A stretch of 64,000 nucleotides of DNA from Bostrychus sinensis (lineage: Eukaryota; Chordata; Actinopteri; Gobiiformes; Eleotridae). The position numbers and the translations under genes were made by a program. Positions 1-11,790 of the stretch are shown here, in pieces (the first letter of the stretch is position 1; each line of letters starts with the position of its first letter). Under the pieces are notes generated by a model, which saw only the letters and a program-made list of their open reading frames with translations, was not told the DNA's origin and searched no databases. Location: assembly GCA_020698575.1 (NCBI GenBank), contig CM036253.1:3400455-3464454 (forward strand). Reading direction: 5' to 3'.

Positions 1-1676
1 AACTCTGACTTTAATAACCCCCCGTCCCAAACCTAACTCTGACTTTAATAACCCCCCGTCCCAAACCTAACTCTGACTTTAATAACCCCCCGTCCCAAAC
101 CTAACTCTGACTTTAATAACCCCCCGTCCCAAACCTAACTCTGACTTTAATAACCCCCCGTCCCAAACCTAACTCTGACTTTAATAACCCCCCGTCCCAA
201 ACCTAACTCTGACTTTAATAACCCCCCGTCCCAAACCTAACTCTGACTTTAATAACCCCCCGTCCCAAACCTAACTCTGACTTTAATAACCCCCCGTCCC
301 AAACCTAACTCTGACTTTAATAACCCCCGTCCCAAACCTAACTCTGACTTTAATAACCCCCGTCCCAAACCTAACTCTGACTTTAATAACCCCCCGTCCC
401 AAACCTAACTCTGACTTTAATAACCCCCCGTCCCAAACCTAACTCTGACTTTAATAACCCCCCGTCCCAAACCTAACTCTGACTTTAATAACCCCCCGTC
501 CCAAACCTAACTCTGACTTTAATAACCCCCCGTCCCAAACCTAACTCTGACTTTAATAACCCCCCGTCCCAAACCTAACTCTGACTTTAATAACCCCCCG
601 TCCCAAACCTAACTCTGACTTTAATAACCCCCCGTCCCAAACCTAACTCTGACTTTAATAACCCCCGTCCCAAACCTAACTCTGACTTTAATAACCCCCC
701 GTCCCAAACCTAACTCTGACTTTAATAACCCCCCGTCCCAAACCTAACTCTGACTTTAATAACCCCCCGTCCCAAACCTAACTCTGACTTTAATAACCCC
801 CCGTCCCAAACCTAACTCTGACTTTAATAACCCCCCGTCCCAAACCTAACTCTGACTTTAATAACCCCCCGTCCCAAACCTAACTCTGACTTTAATAACC
901 CCCCGTCCCAAACCTAACTCTGACTTTAATAACCCCCCGTCCCAAACCTAACTCTGACTTTAATAACCCCCCGTCCCAAACCTAACTCTGACTTTAATAA
1001 CCCCCCGTCCCAAACCTAACTCTGACTTTAATAACCCCCCGTCCCAAACCTAACTCTGACTTTAATAACCCCCCGTCCCAAACCTAACTCTGACTTTAAT
1101 AACCCCCCGTCCCAAACCTAACTCTGACTTTAATAACCCCCCGTCCCAAACCTAACTCTGACTTTAATAACCCCCCGTCCCAAACCTAACTCTGACTTTA
1201 ATAACCCCCCGTCCCAAACCTAACTCTGACTTTAATAACCCCCCGTCCCAAACCTAACTCTGACTTTAATAACCCCCCGTCCCAAACCTAACTCTGACTT
1301 TAATAACCCCCCGTCCCAAACCTAACTCTGACTTTAATAACCCCCCGTCCCAAACCTAACTCTGACTTTAATAACCCCCCGTCCCAAACCTAACTCTGAC
1401 TTTAATAACCCCCCGTCCCAAACCTAACTCTGACTTTAATAACCCCCCGTCCCAAACCTAACTCTGACTTTAATAACCCCCCGTCCCAAACCTAACTCTG
1501 ACTTTAATAACCCCCCGTCCCAAACCTAACTCTGACTTTAATAACCCCCCGTCCCAAACCTAACTCTGACTTTAATAACCCCCCGTCCCAAACCTAACTC
1601 TGACTTTAATAACCCCCCGTCCCAAACCTAACTCTGACTTTAATAACCCCCCGTCCCAAACCTAACTCTGACTTTA
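1..1676. repeat. 34-bp minisatellite array
   Basis: About 49 head-to-tail copies of a 34-bp unit running from AACTCTGACTTTAATAA through a C-run and CGTCCCAAACCT. Copies are almost identical; the main variant has five instead of six C in the run (33 bp, for example near 321, 355 and 661). Each unit carries CTAAC and CTGAC, which resemble branch-point sequences. The array is cut by the window edge, so its true length is unknown. It probably lies in an intron of the zinc-finger gene downstream, which is inference. Confidence 0.95.
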
Positions 1677-1694
1677 AATAACACCTTAATCCCA

Positions 1695-4600
1695 CCCCCC
1701 TGTGCTGACTCTGTGGCCCCTGTACTGACTCTGTGGCCCCTGTGTGGCCCCTGTGCTGACTCTGTGGCCCCTGTACTGACTCTGTGGCCCCTCTGTGGCC
1801 CCTGTGCTGACTCTGTGGCCCCTGTGCTGACTCTGTGGCCCCTGTGCTGACTCTGTGGCCCCTGTACTGACTCTGTGGCCCCTCTATGGCCCCTGTGCTG
1901 ACTCTGTGGCCCCTGTGCTGACTCTGTGGCCCCTGTGCTGACTCTGTGGCCCCTGTGCTGACTCTGTGGCCCCTGTGCTGACTCTGTGGCCCCTGTACTG
2001 ACTCTGTGGCCCCTGTACTGACTCTGTGGCCCCTCTGTGGCCCCTGTGCTGACTCTGTGGCCCCTGTACTGACTCTGTGGCCCCTCTGTGGCCCCTGTGC
2101 TGACTCTGTGGCCCCTCTGTGGCCCCTGTGCTGACTCTGTGGCCCCTGTGCTGACTCTGTGGCCCCTGTACTGACTCTGTGGCCCCTCTGTGGCCCCTGT
2201 GCTGACTCTGTGGCCCCTGTGCTGACTCTGTGGCCCCTGTACTGACTCTGTGGCCCCTGTACTGACTCTGTGGCCCCTCTGTGGCCCCTGTGCTGACTCT
2301 GTGGCCCCTGTACTGACTCTGTGGCCCCTCTGTGGCCCCTGTGCTGACTCTGTGGCCCCTGTGCTGACTCTGTGGCCCCTGTACTGACTCTGTGGCCCCT
2401 GTACTGACTCTGTGGCCCCTCTGTGGCCCCTGTGCTGACTCTGTGGCCCCTGTACTGACTCTGTGGCCCCTCTGTGGCCCCTGTGCTGACTCTGTGGCCC
2501 CTGTACTGACTCTGTGGCCCCTGTGCTGACTCTGTGGCCCCTGTGCTGACTCTGTGGCCCCTATACTGTTTCTGTGGCCCCTGTACTGTCTCTGTGGCCC
2601 CTGTACTGTTTCTGTGGCCCCTGTACTGTCTCTGTGGCCCCTGTACTGTCTCTGTGGCCCCTGTACTGACTCTGTGGCCCCTGTACTGTCTCTGTGGCCC
2701 CTGTACTGTCTCTGTGGCCCCTGTACTGTCTCTGTGGCCCCTGTACTGACTCTGGGGCCCCTCTGTGGCCCCTCTGTGCTGACTGTGGCCCCTGTACTGA
2801 CTCTGTGGCCCCTCTGTGGCCCTGTGCTGACTCTGTGGCCCCTGTGCTGACTCTGTGGCCCCTGTACTGACTCTGTGGCCCCTGTACTGACTCTGTGGCC
2901 CCTGTACTGACTCTGTGGCCCCTCTGTGGCCCCTGTGCTGACTCTGTGGCCCCTGTACTGACTCTGTGGCCCCTCTGTGGCCCCTGTGCTGACTCTGTGG
3001 CCCCTGTGCTGACTCTGTGGCCCCTGTACTGACTCTGTGGCCCCTGTGCTGACTCTGTGGCCCCTGTGCTGACTCTGTGGCCCCTGTACTGACTCTGTGG
3101 CCCCTGAGTGGCCCCTGTGCTGACTCTGTGGCCCCTGTACTGACTCTGTGGCCCCTCTGTGGCCCCTGTGCTGACTCTGTGGCCCCTGTACTGACTCTGT
3201 GGCCCCTCTGTGGCCCCTGTGCTGACTCTGTGGCCCCTGTGCTGACTCTGTGGCCCCTGTACTGACTCTGTGGCCCCTGTGCTGACTCTGTGGCCCCTGA
3301 GTGGCCCCTGTGCTGACTCTGTGGCCCCTGTGCTGACTCTGTGGCCCCTGTGCTGACTCTGTGGCCCCTGTGCTGACTCTGTGGCCCCTGTGCTGACTCT
3401 ATGGCCCCTGTGCTGACTGTGGCCCCTGTACTGACTCTGTGGCCCCTCTGTGGCCCCTGTGCTGACTGTGGCCCCTGTACTGACTCTGTGGCCCCTGTGT
3501 GGCCCCTGTACTGACTCTGTGGCCCCTGTGCTGACTGTGGCCCCTGTGCTGACTCTGTGACCCCTGTACTGACTCTATGGCCCCTGTGCTGACTGTGGCC
3601 CCTGTACTGACTCTGTGGCCCCTCTGTGGCCCCTGTACTGACTCTGTGGCCCCTGTGCTGACTGTGGCCCCTGTACTGACTCTGTGGCCCCTGTGCTGAC
3701 TCTATGGCCCCTGTGCTGACTGTGGCCCCTGTACTGACTTTGTGGCCCCTCTGTGGCCCCTGTACTGACTCTGTGGCCCCTCTGTGGCCCCTGTGCTGAC
3801 TGTGGCCCCTGTACTGACTCTGTGGCCCCTCTGTGGCCCCTGTGCTGACTCTGTGGCCCCTGTACTGACTCTGTGGCCCCTGTACTGTCTCTGTGGCCCC
3901 TGTACTGTTTCTGTGGCCCCTGTACTGTCTCTGTGGCCCCTGTACTGTCTCTGTGGCCCCTGTACTGACTCTGTGGCCCCTGTACTGTCTCTGTGGCCCC
4001 TGTACTGTCTCTGTGGCCCCTGTACTGTCTCTGTGGCCCCTGTACTGACTCTGGGGCCCCTCTGTGGCCCCTCTGTGCTGACTGTGGCCCCTGTACTGAC
4101 TCTGTGGCCCCTCTGTGGCCCCTGTGCTGACTCTGTGGCCCCTGTACTGACTCTGTGGCCCCTGTACTGACTCTGTGGCCCCTGTGCTGACTCTGTGGCC
4201 CCTGTGCTGACTCTGTGGCCCCTGTGCTGACTCTGTGGCCCCTGTGCTGACTCTGTGGCCCCTGTGCTGACTCTGTGGCCCCTGTACTGACTCTGTGGCC
4301 CCTGTGTGGCCCCTGTGCTGACTCTGTGGCCCCTGTACTGACTCTGTGGCCCCTCTGTGGCCCCTGTGCTGACTCTGTGGCCCCTGTGCTGACTCTGTGG
4401 CCCCTGTGCTGACTCTGTGGCCCCTGTACTGACTCTGTGGCCCCTCTATGGCCCCTGTACTGACTCTGTGGCCCCTGTACTGACTCTGTGGCCCCTCTGT
4501 GGCCCCTGTGCTGACTCTGTGGCCCCTGTACTGACTCTGTGGCCCCTCTGTGGCCCCTGTGCTGACTCTGTGGCCCCTCTGTGGCCCCTGTGCTGACTCT

Positions 4601-6580
4601 GTGGCCCCTGTGCTGACTCTGTGGCCCCTGTACTGACTCTGTGGCCCCTCTGTGGCCCCTGTGCTGACTCTGTGGCCCCTGTGCTGACTCTGTGGCCCCT
4701 GTACTGACTCTGTGGCCCCTGTACTGACTCTGTGGCCCCTCTGTGGCCCCTGTGCTGACTCTGTGGCCCCTGTACTGACTCTGTGGCCCCTCTGTGGCCC
4801 CTGTGCTGACTCTGTGGCCCTGTGCTGACTCTGTGGCCCCTGTGCTGACTCTGTGGCCCCTGTGCTGACTCTGTGGCCCTACTCTGTGGCCCTGTGCCTG
4901 ACTCTGTGGCCCCTGTACTGACTCTGTGGCCCCTGAGTGGCCCCTGTGCTGACTCTGTGGCCCCTGTACTGACTCTGTGGCCCCTCTGTGGCCCCTGTGC
5001 TGACTCTGTGGCCCCTGTACTGACTCTGTGGCCCCTCTGTGGCCCCTGTGCTGACTCTGTGGCCCCTGTGCTGACTCTGTGGCCCCTGTACTGACTCTGT
5101 GGCCCCTGTGCTGACTCTGTGGCCCCTGAGTGGCCCCTGTGCTGACTCTGTGGCCCCTGTGCTGACTCTGTGGCCCCTGTGCTGACTCTGTGGCCCCTGT
5201 GCTGACTCTATGGCCCCTGTGCTGACTGTGGCCCCTGTACTGACTCTGTGGCCCCTCTGTGGCCCCTGTGCTGACTGTGGCCCCTGTACTGACTCTGTGG
5301 CCCCTGTGTGGCCCCTGTACTGACTCTGTGGCCCCTGTGCTGACTGTGGCCCCTGTGCTGACTCTATGGCCCCTGTGCTGACTGTGGCCCCTGTACTGAC
5401 TCTGTGGCCCCTCTGTGGCCCCTGTACTGACTCTGTGGCCCCTCTGTGGCCCCTGTGCTGACTGTGGCCCCTGTACTGACTCTGTGGCCCCTGTGCTGAC
5501 TCTATGGCCCCTGTGCTGACTGTGGCCCCTGTACTGACTCTGTGGCCCCTCTGTGGCCCCTGTACTGACTCTGTGGCCCCTCTGTGGCCCCTGTGCTGAC
5601 TGTGGCCCCTGTACTGACTCTGTGGCCCCTCTGTGGCCCCTGTGCTGACTGTGGCCCCTGTACTGACTCTGTGGCCCCTGTGCTGACTGTGGCCCCTGTA
5701 CTGACTCTGTGGCCCCTGTGCTGACTCTGTGACCCCTGTACTGACTCTGTGGCCCCTCTGTGGCCCCTGTACTGACTCTGTGGCCCCTCTGTGGACCCTG
5801 TACTGACTCTGTGGCCCCTCTGTGGCCCCTGTACTGACTCTGTGGCCCCTGTACTGACTCTGTGGCCCCTGTGCTGACTCTGTGGCCCCTGTGCTGACTC
5901 TGTGGCCCCTGTACTGACTCTGTGGCCCCTGTGCTGACTCTGTGGCCCCTGTGCTGACTCTGTGGCCCCTCTGTGGCCCCTGTACTGACTCTGTGGCCCC
6001 TCTGTGGCCCCTGTACTGACTCTGTGGCCCCGGTACTGACTCTGTGGCCCCTCTGTGGCCCCTGTACTGACTCTGTGCCCCCTCTGTGACCCCTGTACTG
6101 ACTCTGTGGCCCCTCTGTGGCCCCTGTACTGACTCTGTGGCCCCTGTACTGACTCTGTGGCCCCTCTGTGGCCCCTGTACTGACTCTGTGGCCCCTGTAC
6201 TGACTCTGTGGCCCCTGTACTGACTCTGTGGCCCCTCTGTGGCCCCTGTGCTGACTCTGTGGCCCCTGTACTGACTCTGTGGCCCCTCTGTGGCCCCTGT
6301 GCTGACTCTGTGGCCCCTCTGTGGCCCCTGTACTGACTCTGTGGCCCCTGTACTGACTCTGTGGCCCCTGTACTGACTCTGTGGCCCCTCTGTGGCCCCT
6401 GTACTGACTCTGTGGCCCCTCTGTGGCCCCTGTACTGACTCTGTGGCCCTTCTGTGGCCCCTGTACTGACTCTGTGGCCCCTGTACTGACTCTGTGGCCC
6501 CTGTACTGACTCTGTGGCCCCTGTACTGACTCTGTGGCCCCTCTGTGGCCCCTGTACTGACTCTGTGGCCCCTCTGTGGC
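1695..6580. repeat. 20-bp minisatellite array with 11-bp insert units
   Basis: A 4.9-kb array of a 20-bp unit, CCTGTGCTGACTCTGTGGCC, with a common G/A variant (TGTGCTGA or TGTACTGA) and frequent 11-bp partial units (CCTCTGTGGCC). Longer-range duplication is visible: the rare TCTGGGGCCC variant recurs at about 2751 and 4050, and CCTGAGTGGCC at about 3103/3298 and 4932/5125 (offset about 1.83 kb). Long open frames on both strands (for instance minus 4879-6765) come from a unit without stops and are not taken as genes. It ends at the splice acceptor of the exon at 6589. Confidence 0.95.
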
Positions 6581-6588
6581 CCCTGCAG

Positions 6589-6827
6589 TGCCGTCTCGCC
6601 GCTCCTCCGCCTCGATGCTCCACCGTTTGCTGACGCTGCCGTCTCAGCTTCTCGAGGAGGACAACGCCGACGACGGCGCCGAAATGGAGACCCTGGTCGT
6701 GTCCATGGCGACGGAGGCCGCGGGCGCCACGGAGACGGGCGGGAGTCGGGCGTCGCCCCTAGCAACGAGAGACGAGGATGAGGAGGACGAGGAGGAGGGA
6801 GAGGAGGAGGAGGAGGACCGCAGGAAG
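6589..6827 (+). CDS. Internal exon of a C2H2 zinc-finger protein (acidic/NLS region)
   Basis: Coding exon of 239 nt. It is bounded by an acceptor, CCCCTGCAG, at 6580-6588 and a donor, AAG|GTGAG, at 6827/6828. The frame begins with two bases of a split codon and stays open. It encodes a leucine-containing stretch (MLHRLLTLPSQLLEEDN), then a long Asp/Glu tract (DEDEEDEEEGEEEEED), then RRK at the exon end. The donor is phase 0 and joins in frame to the exon at 10684, where KKRRR continues a basic cluster that may be a nuclear localisation signal. Upstream exons, including the start, are not in the window. Acidic tract plus basic cluster plus C-terminal fingers suggests a nuclear DNA-binding regulator. 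The orthologue is not recognised. Local CpG content is high, unlike the flanking repeats. Confidence 0.75.
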
Positions 6828-7130
6828 GTGAGACACAGCACAGCCTCGCAGAGACCTGGGGCCTCTGCAGGATAACGACAAAAGATTTATTTTGTTATCT
6901 CGAGATTACGAGATAACGAGAGGAAAAAAGATTATAAATCTGTGGCTTAAGCTTGCAGATTCCATAGTTTTATCAAAAAAACTCATCTTTAACTAACACA
7001 TTTGTTTCTGTTTTAATCAACTTTACTAAAACAAATGGTTGCATTAAACTACTTTCTTTAAAAAAAGTAAGATATTCGGCCCTGCATATTGGTCGGAAAA
7101 AAACAAAACAGTTTTATCGGCCATCAGCTG
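6828..7130 (+). other. Start of zinc-finger gene intron
   Basis: Intron sequence after the donor at 6828. It is AT-rich, with a short purine/pyrimidine patch (ATCTCGAGATTACGAGATAA near 6898). No gene or regulatory element is recognised. The whole intron, 6828-10683, is 3.86 kb and about nine tenths of it is the 9-bp array that follows. Confidence 0.6.
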
Positions 7131-10100
7131 CTCCTACTGTTGGTACTGTTGATACTGTTGGTACTGTTGGTACTGTTGATACGGTTGATACTGTTGGTAC
7201 TGTTGATACTGTTGATGCTGTTGATACTGTTGGTACTGTTGGTACTGTTGGTACTGTTGATACTGTTGATACTGTTGGTACTGTTGATACTGTTGGTACT
7301 GTTGGTACTGTTGGTACTGTTGATACTGTTGGTACTGTTGATACTGTTGATGCTGTTGATACTGTTGATACTGTTGGTACTGTTGATACTGTTGGTACTG
7401 TTGATACTGTTGGTACTGTTGATACTGTTGATGCTGTTGATACTGTTGATACTGTTGGTACTGTTGATACTGTTGGTACTGTTGATACTGTTGATACTGT
7501 TGGTACTGTTGATACTGTTGGTACTGTTGATACTGTTGGTACTGTTGATACTGTTGGTACTGTTGATACTGTTGATGCTGTTGATACTGTTGATACTGTT
7601 GGTACTGTTGATACTGTTGGTACTGTTGATACTGTTGATACTGTTGGTACTGTTGGTACTGTTGATACTGTTGGTACTGTTGGTACTGTTGATACTGTTG
7701 ATACTGTTGGTACTGTTGATACTGTTGATACTGTTGGTACTGTTGGTACTGTTGGTACTGTTGGTACTGTTGGTACTGTTGATACTGTTGATACTGTTGA
7801 TACTGTTGGTACTGTTGGTACTGTTGGTACTGTTGATACTGTTGGTACTGTTGGTACTGTTGGTACTGTTGATACTGTTGGTACTGTTGATACTGTTGGT
7901 ACTGTTGGTACTGTTGATACTGTTGATACTGTTGGTACTGTTGGTACTGTTGGTACTGTTGGTACTGTTGATGCTGTTGGTACTGTTGGTACTGTTGGTA
8001 CTGTTGATACTGTTGATACTGTTGATACTGTTGGTACTGTTGGTACTGTTGGTACTGTTGATACTGTTGGTACTGTTGATGCTGTTGGTACTGTTGGTAC
8101 TGTTGATACTGTTGATACTGTTGGTACTGTTGGTACTGTTGGTACTGTTGATACTGTTGATACTGTTGATACTGTTGGTACTGTTGGTACTGTTGGTACT
8201 GTTGATACTGTTGGTACTGTTGGTACTGTTGATACTGTTGATACTGTTGGTACTGTTGGTACTGTTGATGCTGTTGGTACTGTTGGTACTGTTGATACTG
8301 TTGATACTGTTGATACTGTTGGTACTGTTGGTACTGTTGATGCTGTTGGTACTGTTGGTACTGTTGGTACTGTTGATACTGTTGGTACTGTTGATACTGT
8401 TGGTACTGTTGGTACTGTTGATACTGTTGATACTGTTGGTACTGTTGGTACTGTTGATACTGTTGATACTGTTGGTACTGTTGATACTGTTGATACTGTT
8501 GGTACTGTTGGTACTGTTGGTACTGTTGATACTGTTGGTACTGTTGGTACTGTTGATACTGTTGATACTGTTGATACTGTTGGTACTGTTGGTACTGTTG
8601 ATACTGTTGGTACTGTTGATACTGTTGGTACTGTTGGTACTGTTGGTACTGTTGATACTGTTGGTACTGTTGATACTGTTGGTACTGTTGGTACTGTTGG
8701 TACTGTTGGTACTGTTGGTACTGTTGATGCTGTTGGTACTGTTGGTACTGTTGATACTGTTGGTACTGTTGATACTGTTGGTACTGTTGGTACTGTTGAT
8801 ACTGTTGGTACTGTTGGTACTGTTGGTACTGTTGATACTGTTGATACTGTTGGTACTGTTGATACTGTTGATACTGTTGGTACTGTTGATACTGTTGATA
8901 CTGTTGATACTGTTGGTACTGTTGATACTGTTGGTACTGTTGATACTGTTGGTACTGTTGGTACTGTTGGTACTGTTGATGCTGTTGGTACTGTTGGTAC
9001 TGTTTATACTGTTGGTACTGTTGGTACTGTTGGTACTGTTGATACTGTTGGTACTGTTGGTACTGTTGATACTGTTGGTGCTGTTGATGCTGTTGATACT
9101 GTTGATACTGTTGGTACTGTTGGTACTGTTGGTACTGTTGATGCTGTTGGTACTGTTTATACTGTTGATACTGTTGGTACTGTTGATGCTGTTGGTACTG
9201 TTGGTACTGTTGATGCTGTTGGTACTGTTGGTACTGTTGGTACTGTTGATTCTGTTGATACGGTTGATACTGTTGATACTGTTGATGCTGTTGATACTGT
9301 TGGTACTGTTGGTACTGTTGGTACTGTTGATACTGTTGATACTGTTGGTACTGTTGATACTGTTGGTACTGTTGGTACTGTTGATACTGTTGATACTGTT
9401 GGTACTGTTGATACTGTTGGTACTGTTGATACTGTTGATACTGTTGGTACTGTTGGTACTGTTGATACTGTTGATACTGTTGGTACTGTTGATACTGTTG
9501 GTACTGTTGATACTGTTGATACTGTTGGTACTGTTGATACTGTTGGTACTGTTGGTACTGTTGATACTGTTGGTACTGTTGATACTGTTGGTACTGTTGG
9601 TACTGTTGGTACTGTTGATACTGTTGGTACTGTTGATACTGTTGGTACTGTTGGTACTGTTGGTACTGTTGATACTGTTGGTACTGTTGATACTGTTGGT
9701 ACTGTTGATACTGTTGGTACTGTTGGTACTGTTGGTACTGTTGGTACTGTTGATGCTGTTGGTACTGTTGGTACTGTTGATACTGTTGGTACTGTTGATA
9801 CTGTTGGTACTGTTGATACTGTTGGTACTGTTGATACTGTTGGTACTGTTGATACTGTTGGTACTGTTGGTACTGTTTATACTGTTGGTACTGTTGGTAC
9901 TGTTGGTACTGTTGGTACTGTTGGTGCTGTTGGTACTGTTGGTACTGTTGATACTGTTGGTACTGTTGATACTGTTGATGCTGTTGGTACTGTTGGTACT
10001 GTTTATACTGTTGGTACTGTTGGTACTGTTGGTACTGTTGGTACTGTTGATACTGTTGGTACTGTTGATACTGTTGGTGCTGTTGATGCTGTTGATACTG

Positions 10101-10578
10101 TTGATACTGTTGGTACTGTTGGTACTGTTGGTACTGTTGATGCTGTTGGTACTGTTTATACTGTTGGTACTGTTGATACTGTTGGTACTGTTGATACTGT
10201 TGATACTGTTGGTACTGTTGATGCTGTTGGTACTGTTGGTACTGTTGATACTGTTGGTACTGTTGATACGGTTGATACTGTTGGTACTGTTGATACTGTT
10301 GATGCTGTTGATACTGTTGGTACTGTTGGTACTGTTGATGCTGTTGGTACTGTTGATACTGTTGATACTGTTGATGCTGTTGGTACTGTTGATACTGTTG
10401 GTACTGTTGGTACTGTTGGTACTGTTGATACTGTTGGTACTGTTGGTACTGTTGATGCTGTTGGTACTGTTGGTACTGTTGGTACTGTTGGTACTGTTGA
10501 TGCTGTTGGTACTGTTGGTACTGTTGATGCTGTTGGTACTGTTGATGCTGTTGGTACTGTTGATACTGTTGGTACTGT
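7131..10578. repeat. 9-bp minisatellite array (TACTGTTGG / TACTGTTGA)
   Basis: About 380 copies of a 9-bp unit that alternates irregularly between two states, GTTGGTACT and GTTGATACT, with rarer GTTGATGCT and GTTTATACT units. Because the unit is three codons without a stop in one frame, it yields a 1163-codon open frame of Leu/Ile/Val repeats that should not be taken as a protein. The array fills the intron between the two zinc-finger exons. Rare variant clusters recur (GATACGGTTGATACTG near 7177, 9256 and 10265), showing higher-order duplication. Confidence 0.95.
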
Positions 10579-10683
10579 AGTTGTGGGGTTAGTGTACTAT
10601 GCCTTCCCCTAACTAAATAACCTGAGTAAAGTATTGTAGTAGTACTCCTCTGTAATTCCTCCTCCTGTGTGTGTTGTTTTCAG

Positions 10684-10908
10684 AAGAAGCGGCGGCGAGT
10701 GTGGACCGAGTGCGAGGACTGCGGCCGGAGGTTCAGCCGAGTGTCTCTGCTGAAGGCTCACCGTCAGAGTCACGTCTCTGAGTCCTCTCCGCCCAGCAAC
10801 GAGAACGCCGCGTCCTCCCTGAGCTGCGGCGACTGCGGCAAGAGGTTCTCCTCCAACACGCGACTGCAGAGCCACGTGAGGACCAACCACGGCAACAAGC
10901 AGGCCTGA
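10684..10908 (+). CDS. Terminal exon of C2H2 zinc-finger protein (two fingers)
   Basis: Last coding exon, 75 codons including TGA at 10906-10908. The acceptor is TGTGTTGTTTTCAG at 10670-10683 after a pyrimidine-rich tract, in phase 0 with the donor at 6827. It begins KKRRRVWTE, then finger 1, CEDCGRRFSRVSLLKAHRQSH (C-x2-C-x12-H-x3-H), a Ser/Pro/Asn linker of about 18 residues, then finger 2, CGDCGKRFSSNTRLQSH plus VRTNH (C-x2-C-x12-H-x4-H), and ends GNKQA. All zinc ligands are present. Two spaced C-terminal fingers without a canonical TGEKP linker suggest DNA binding by a small transcription regulator. The stop codon and last three codons lie in the first unit of the downstream repeat. No named orthologue can be assigned. 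Confidence 0.85.
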   Translation, partial: KKRRRVWTECEDCGRRFSRVSLLKAHRQSHVSESSPPSNENAASSLSCGDCGKRFSSNTRLQSHVRTNHGNKQA

Positions 10909-11790
10909 AGACCAAACCCAGGGTCAAATAACAAACCAAGCAGGCCTGAAGACCAAACCCAGGGTTAAATAATAAACCAAGCAGGCCTGAAGACCAAACC
11001 CAGGGTCAAATAACAAACCAAGCAGGCCTGAAGACCAAACCCAGGGTTAAATAATAAACCAAGCAGGCCTGAAGACCAAACCCAGGGTCAAATAATACGA
11101 CAAGAGATGTACCACAGCAACAAGCAGGCCTGAAGGGAAAATCTAGGGTCAAATAACAAACCGAGCAGGCCTGAAGACCGAACTGAGAAAGAAAATACAC
11201 CAGGATCAAACTCTGGCTGTTTGCCAGGCGCCAGGATCCAACCAAACACTTTTGTAAGCGCGAAGTGGTCGCAGCAGTGCATTGTGGGCAATTTGAAGCG
11301 AAGGCGCTGACAATGACGTGGATCACTCCGAAGTGGTCCAGCTGCAAAAGGATCCTGGCGCTTGGGGAAACCTCCTGAAGAAGTGAGGCAAACCCAGGGC
11401 AAAAAAAAAAACAAAAAACCTATCCAGTTTAATATAAGAAACTGAACAGACCTGACATCAAACCCCAGAGCGAAGCCTCAAAGAAACATAATCGAGTCAT
11501 AAAGAAAAGCAGGCCTGAAGACAAGACTCAGGACATAAGAAACTAAACAGGCCTGAAGACAAGACCCAGGGCATAAGAAACTAAACAGGCCTGAAGACAA
11601 GACCCAGGGCATAAGAAACTAAACAGGCCTGAAGACAAGACCCAGGGCATAAGAAACTAACAGGCCTGAAGACGAGATACTGGGACAAGAAGAAGAAACC
11701 ACAGGGGAAAACAGACTTGAAGACTAAATCCAGGGCAAAAAAACAGCGAGGATTTACTTTAAAGGCCTGAAGACCAAACCCAGGGAAAAG
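10897..11790 (+). repeat. 41-bp / 38-bp degenerate repeats in the zinc-finger 3' UTR
   Basis: Units centred on AGGCCTGAAGACCAAACCC start at 10901, 10942, 10983, 11024 and 11065 with exact 41-bp spacing. Alternate units differ (GGGTCAAATAACAAACC versus GGGTTAAATAATAAACC), giving an 82-bp dimer. The second type creates AATAAA at 10971 and 11053. Diverged copies continue near 11130 and 11167, and a 38-bp version (ACAGGCCTGAAGACAAGACC) recurs from about 11507 to 11785. The first unit overlaps the end of the coding exon. Sequence at 11190-11500 between the two groups is single-copy and shows no gene. Confidence 0.85.
10971..10976 (+). terminator. Poly(A) signal AATAAA (repeat-borne)
   Basis: Canonical AATAAA 63 nt after the zinc-finger stop codon. 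It sits in the second 41-bp unit, and an identical signal occurs at 11053-11058 in the fourth unit. Either could serve as cleavage signal; which is used cannot be told from sequence. Confidence 0.4.

Noticed and set aside
1..1676. 34-bp array considered as a CRISPR array
   Set aside because: Units are contiguous with no unique spacers, and the DNA is vertebrate.
4879..6765. 628-codon minus-strand frame (GATESVQGPQ-type repeats)
   Set aside because: Formed by the stop-free 20-bp unit. It also runs antisense through the real zinc-finger exon.
7089..10580. 1163-codon plus-strand frame of Leu/Ile/Val repeats
   Set aside because: It is the 9-bp array read in its one stop-free frame and lies within the intron of the zinc-finger gene.
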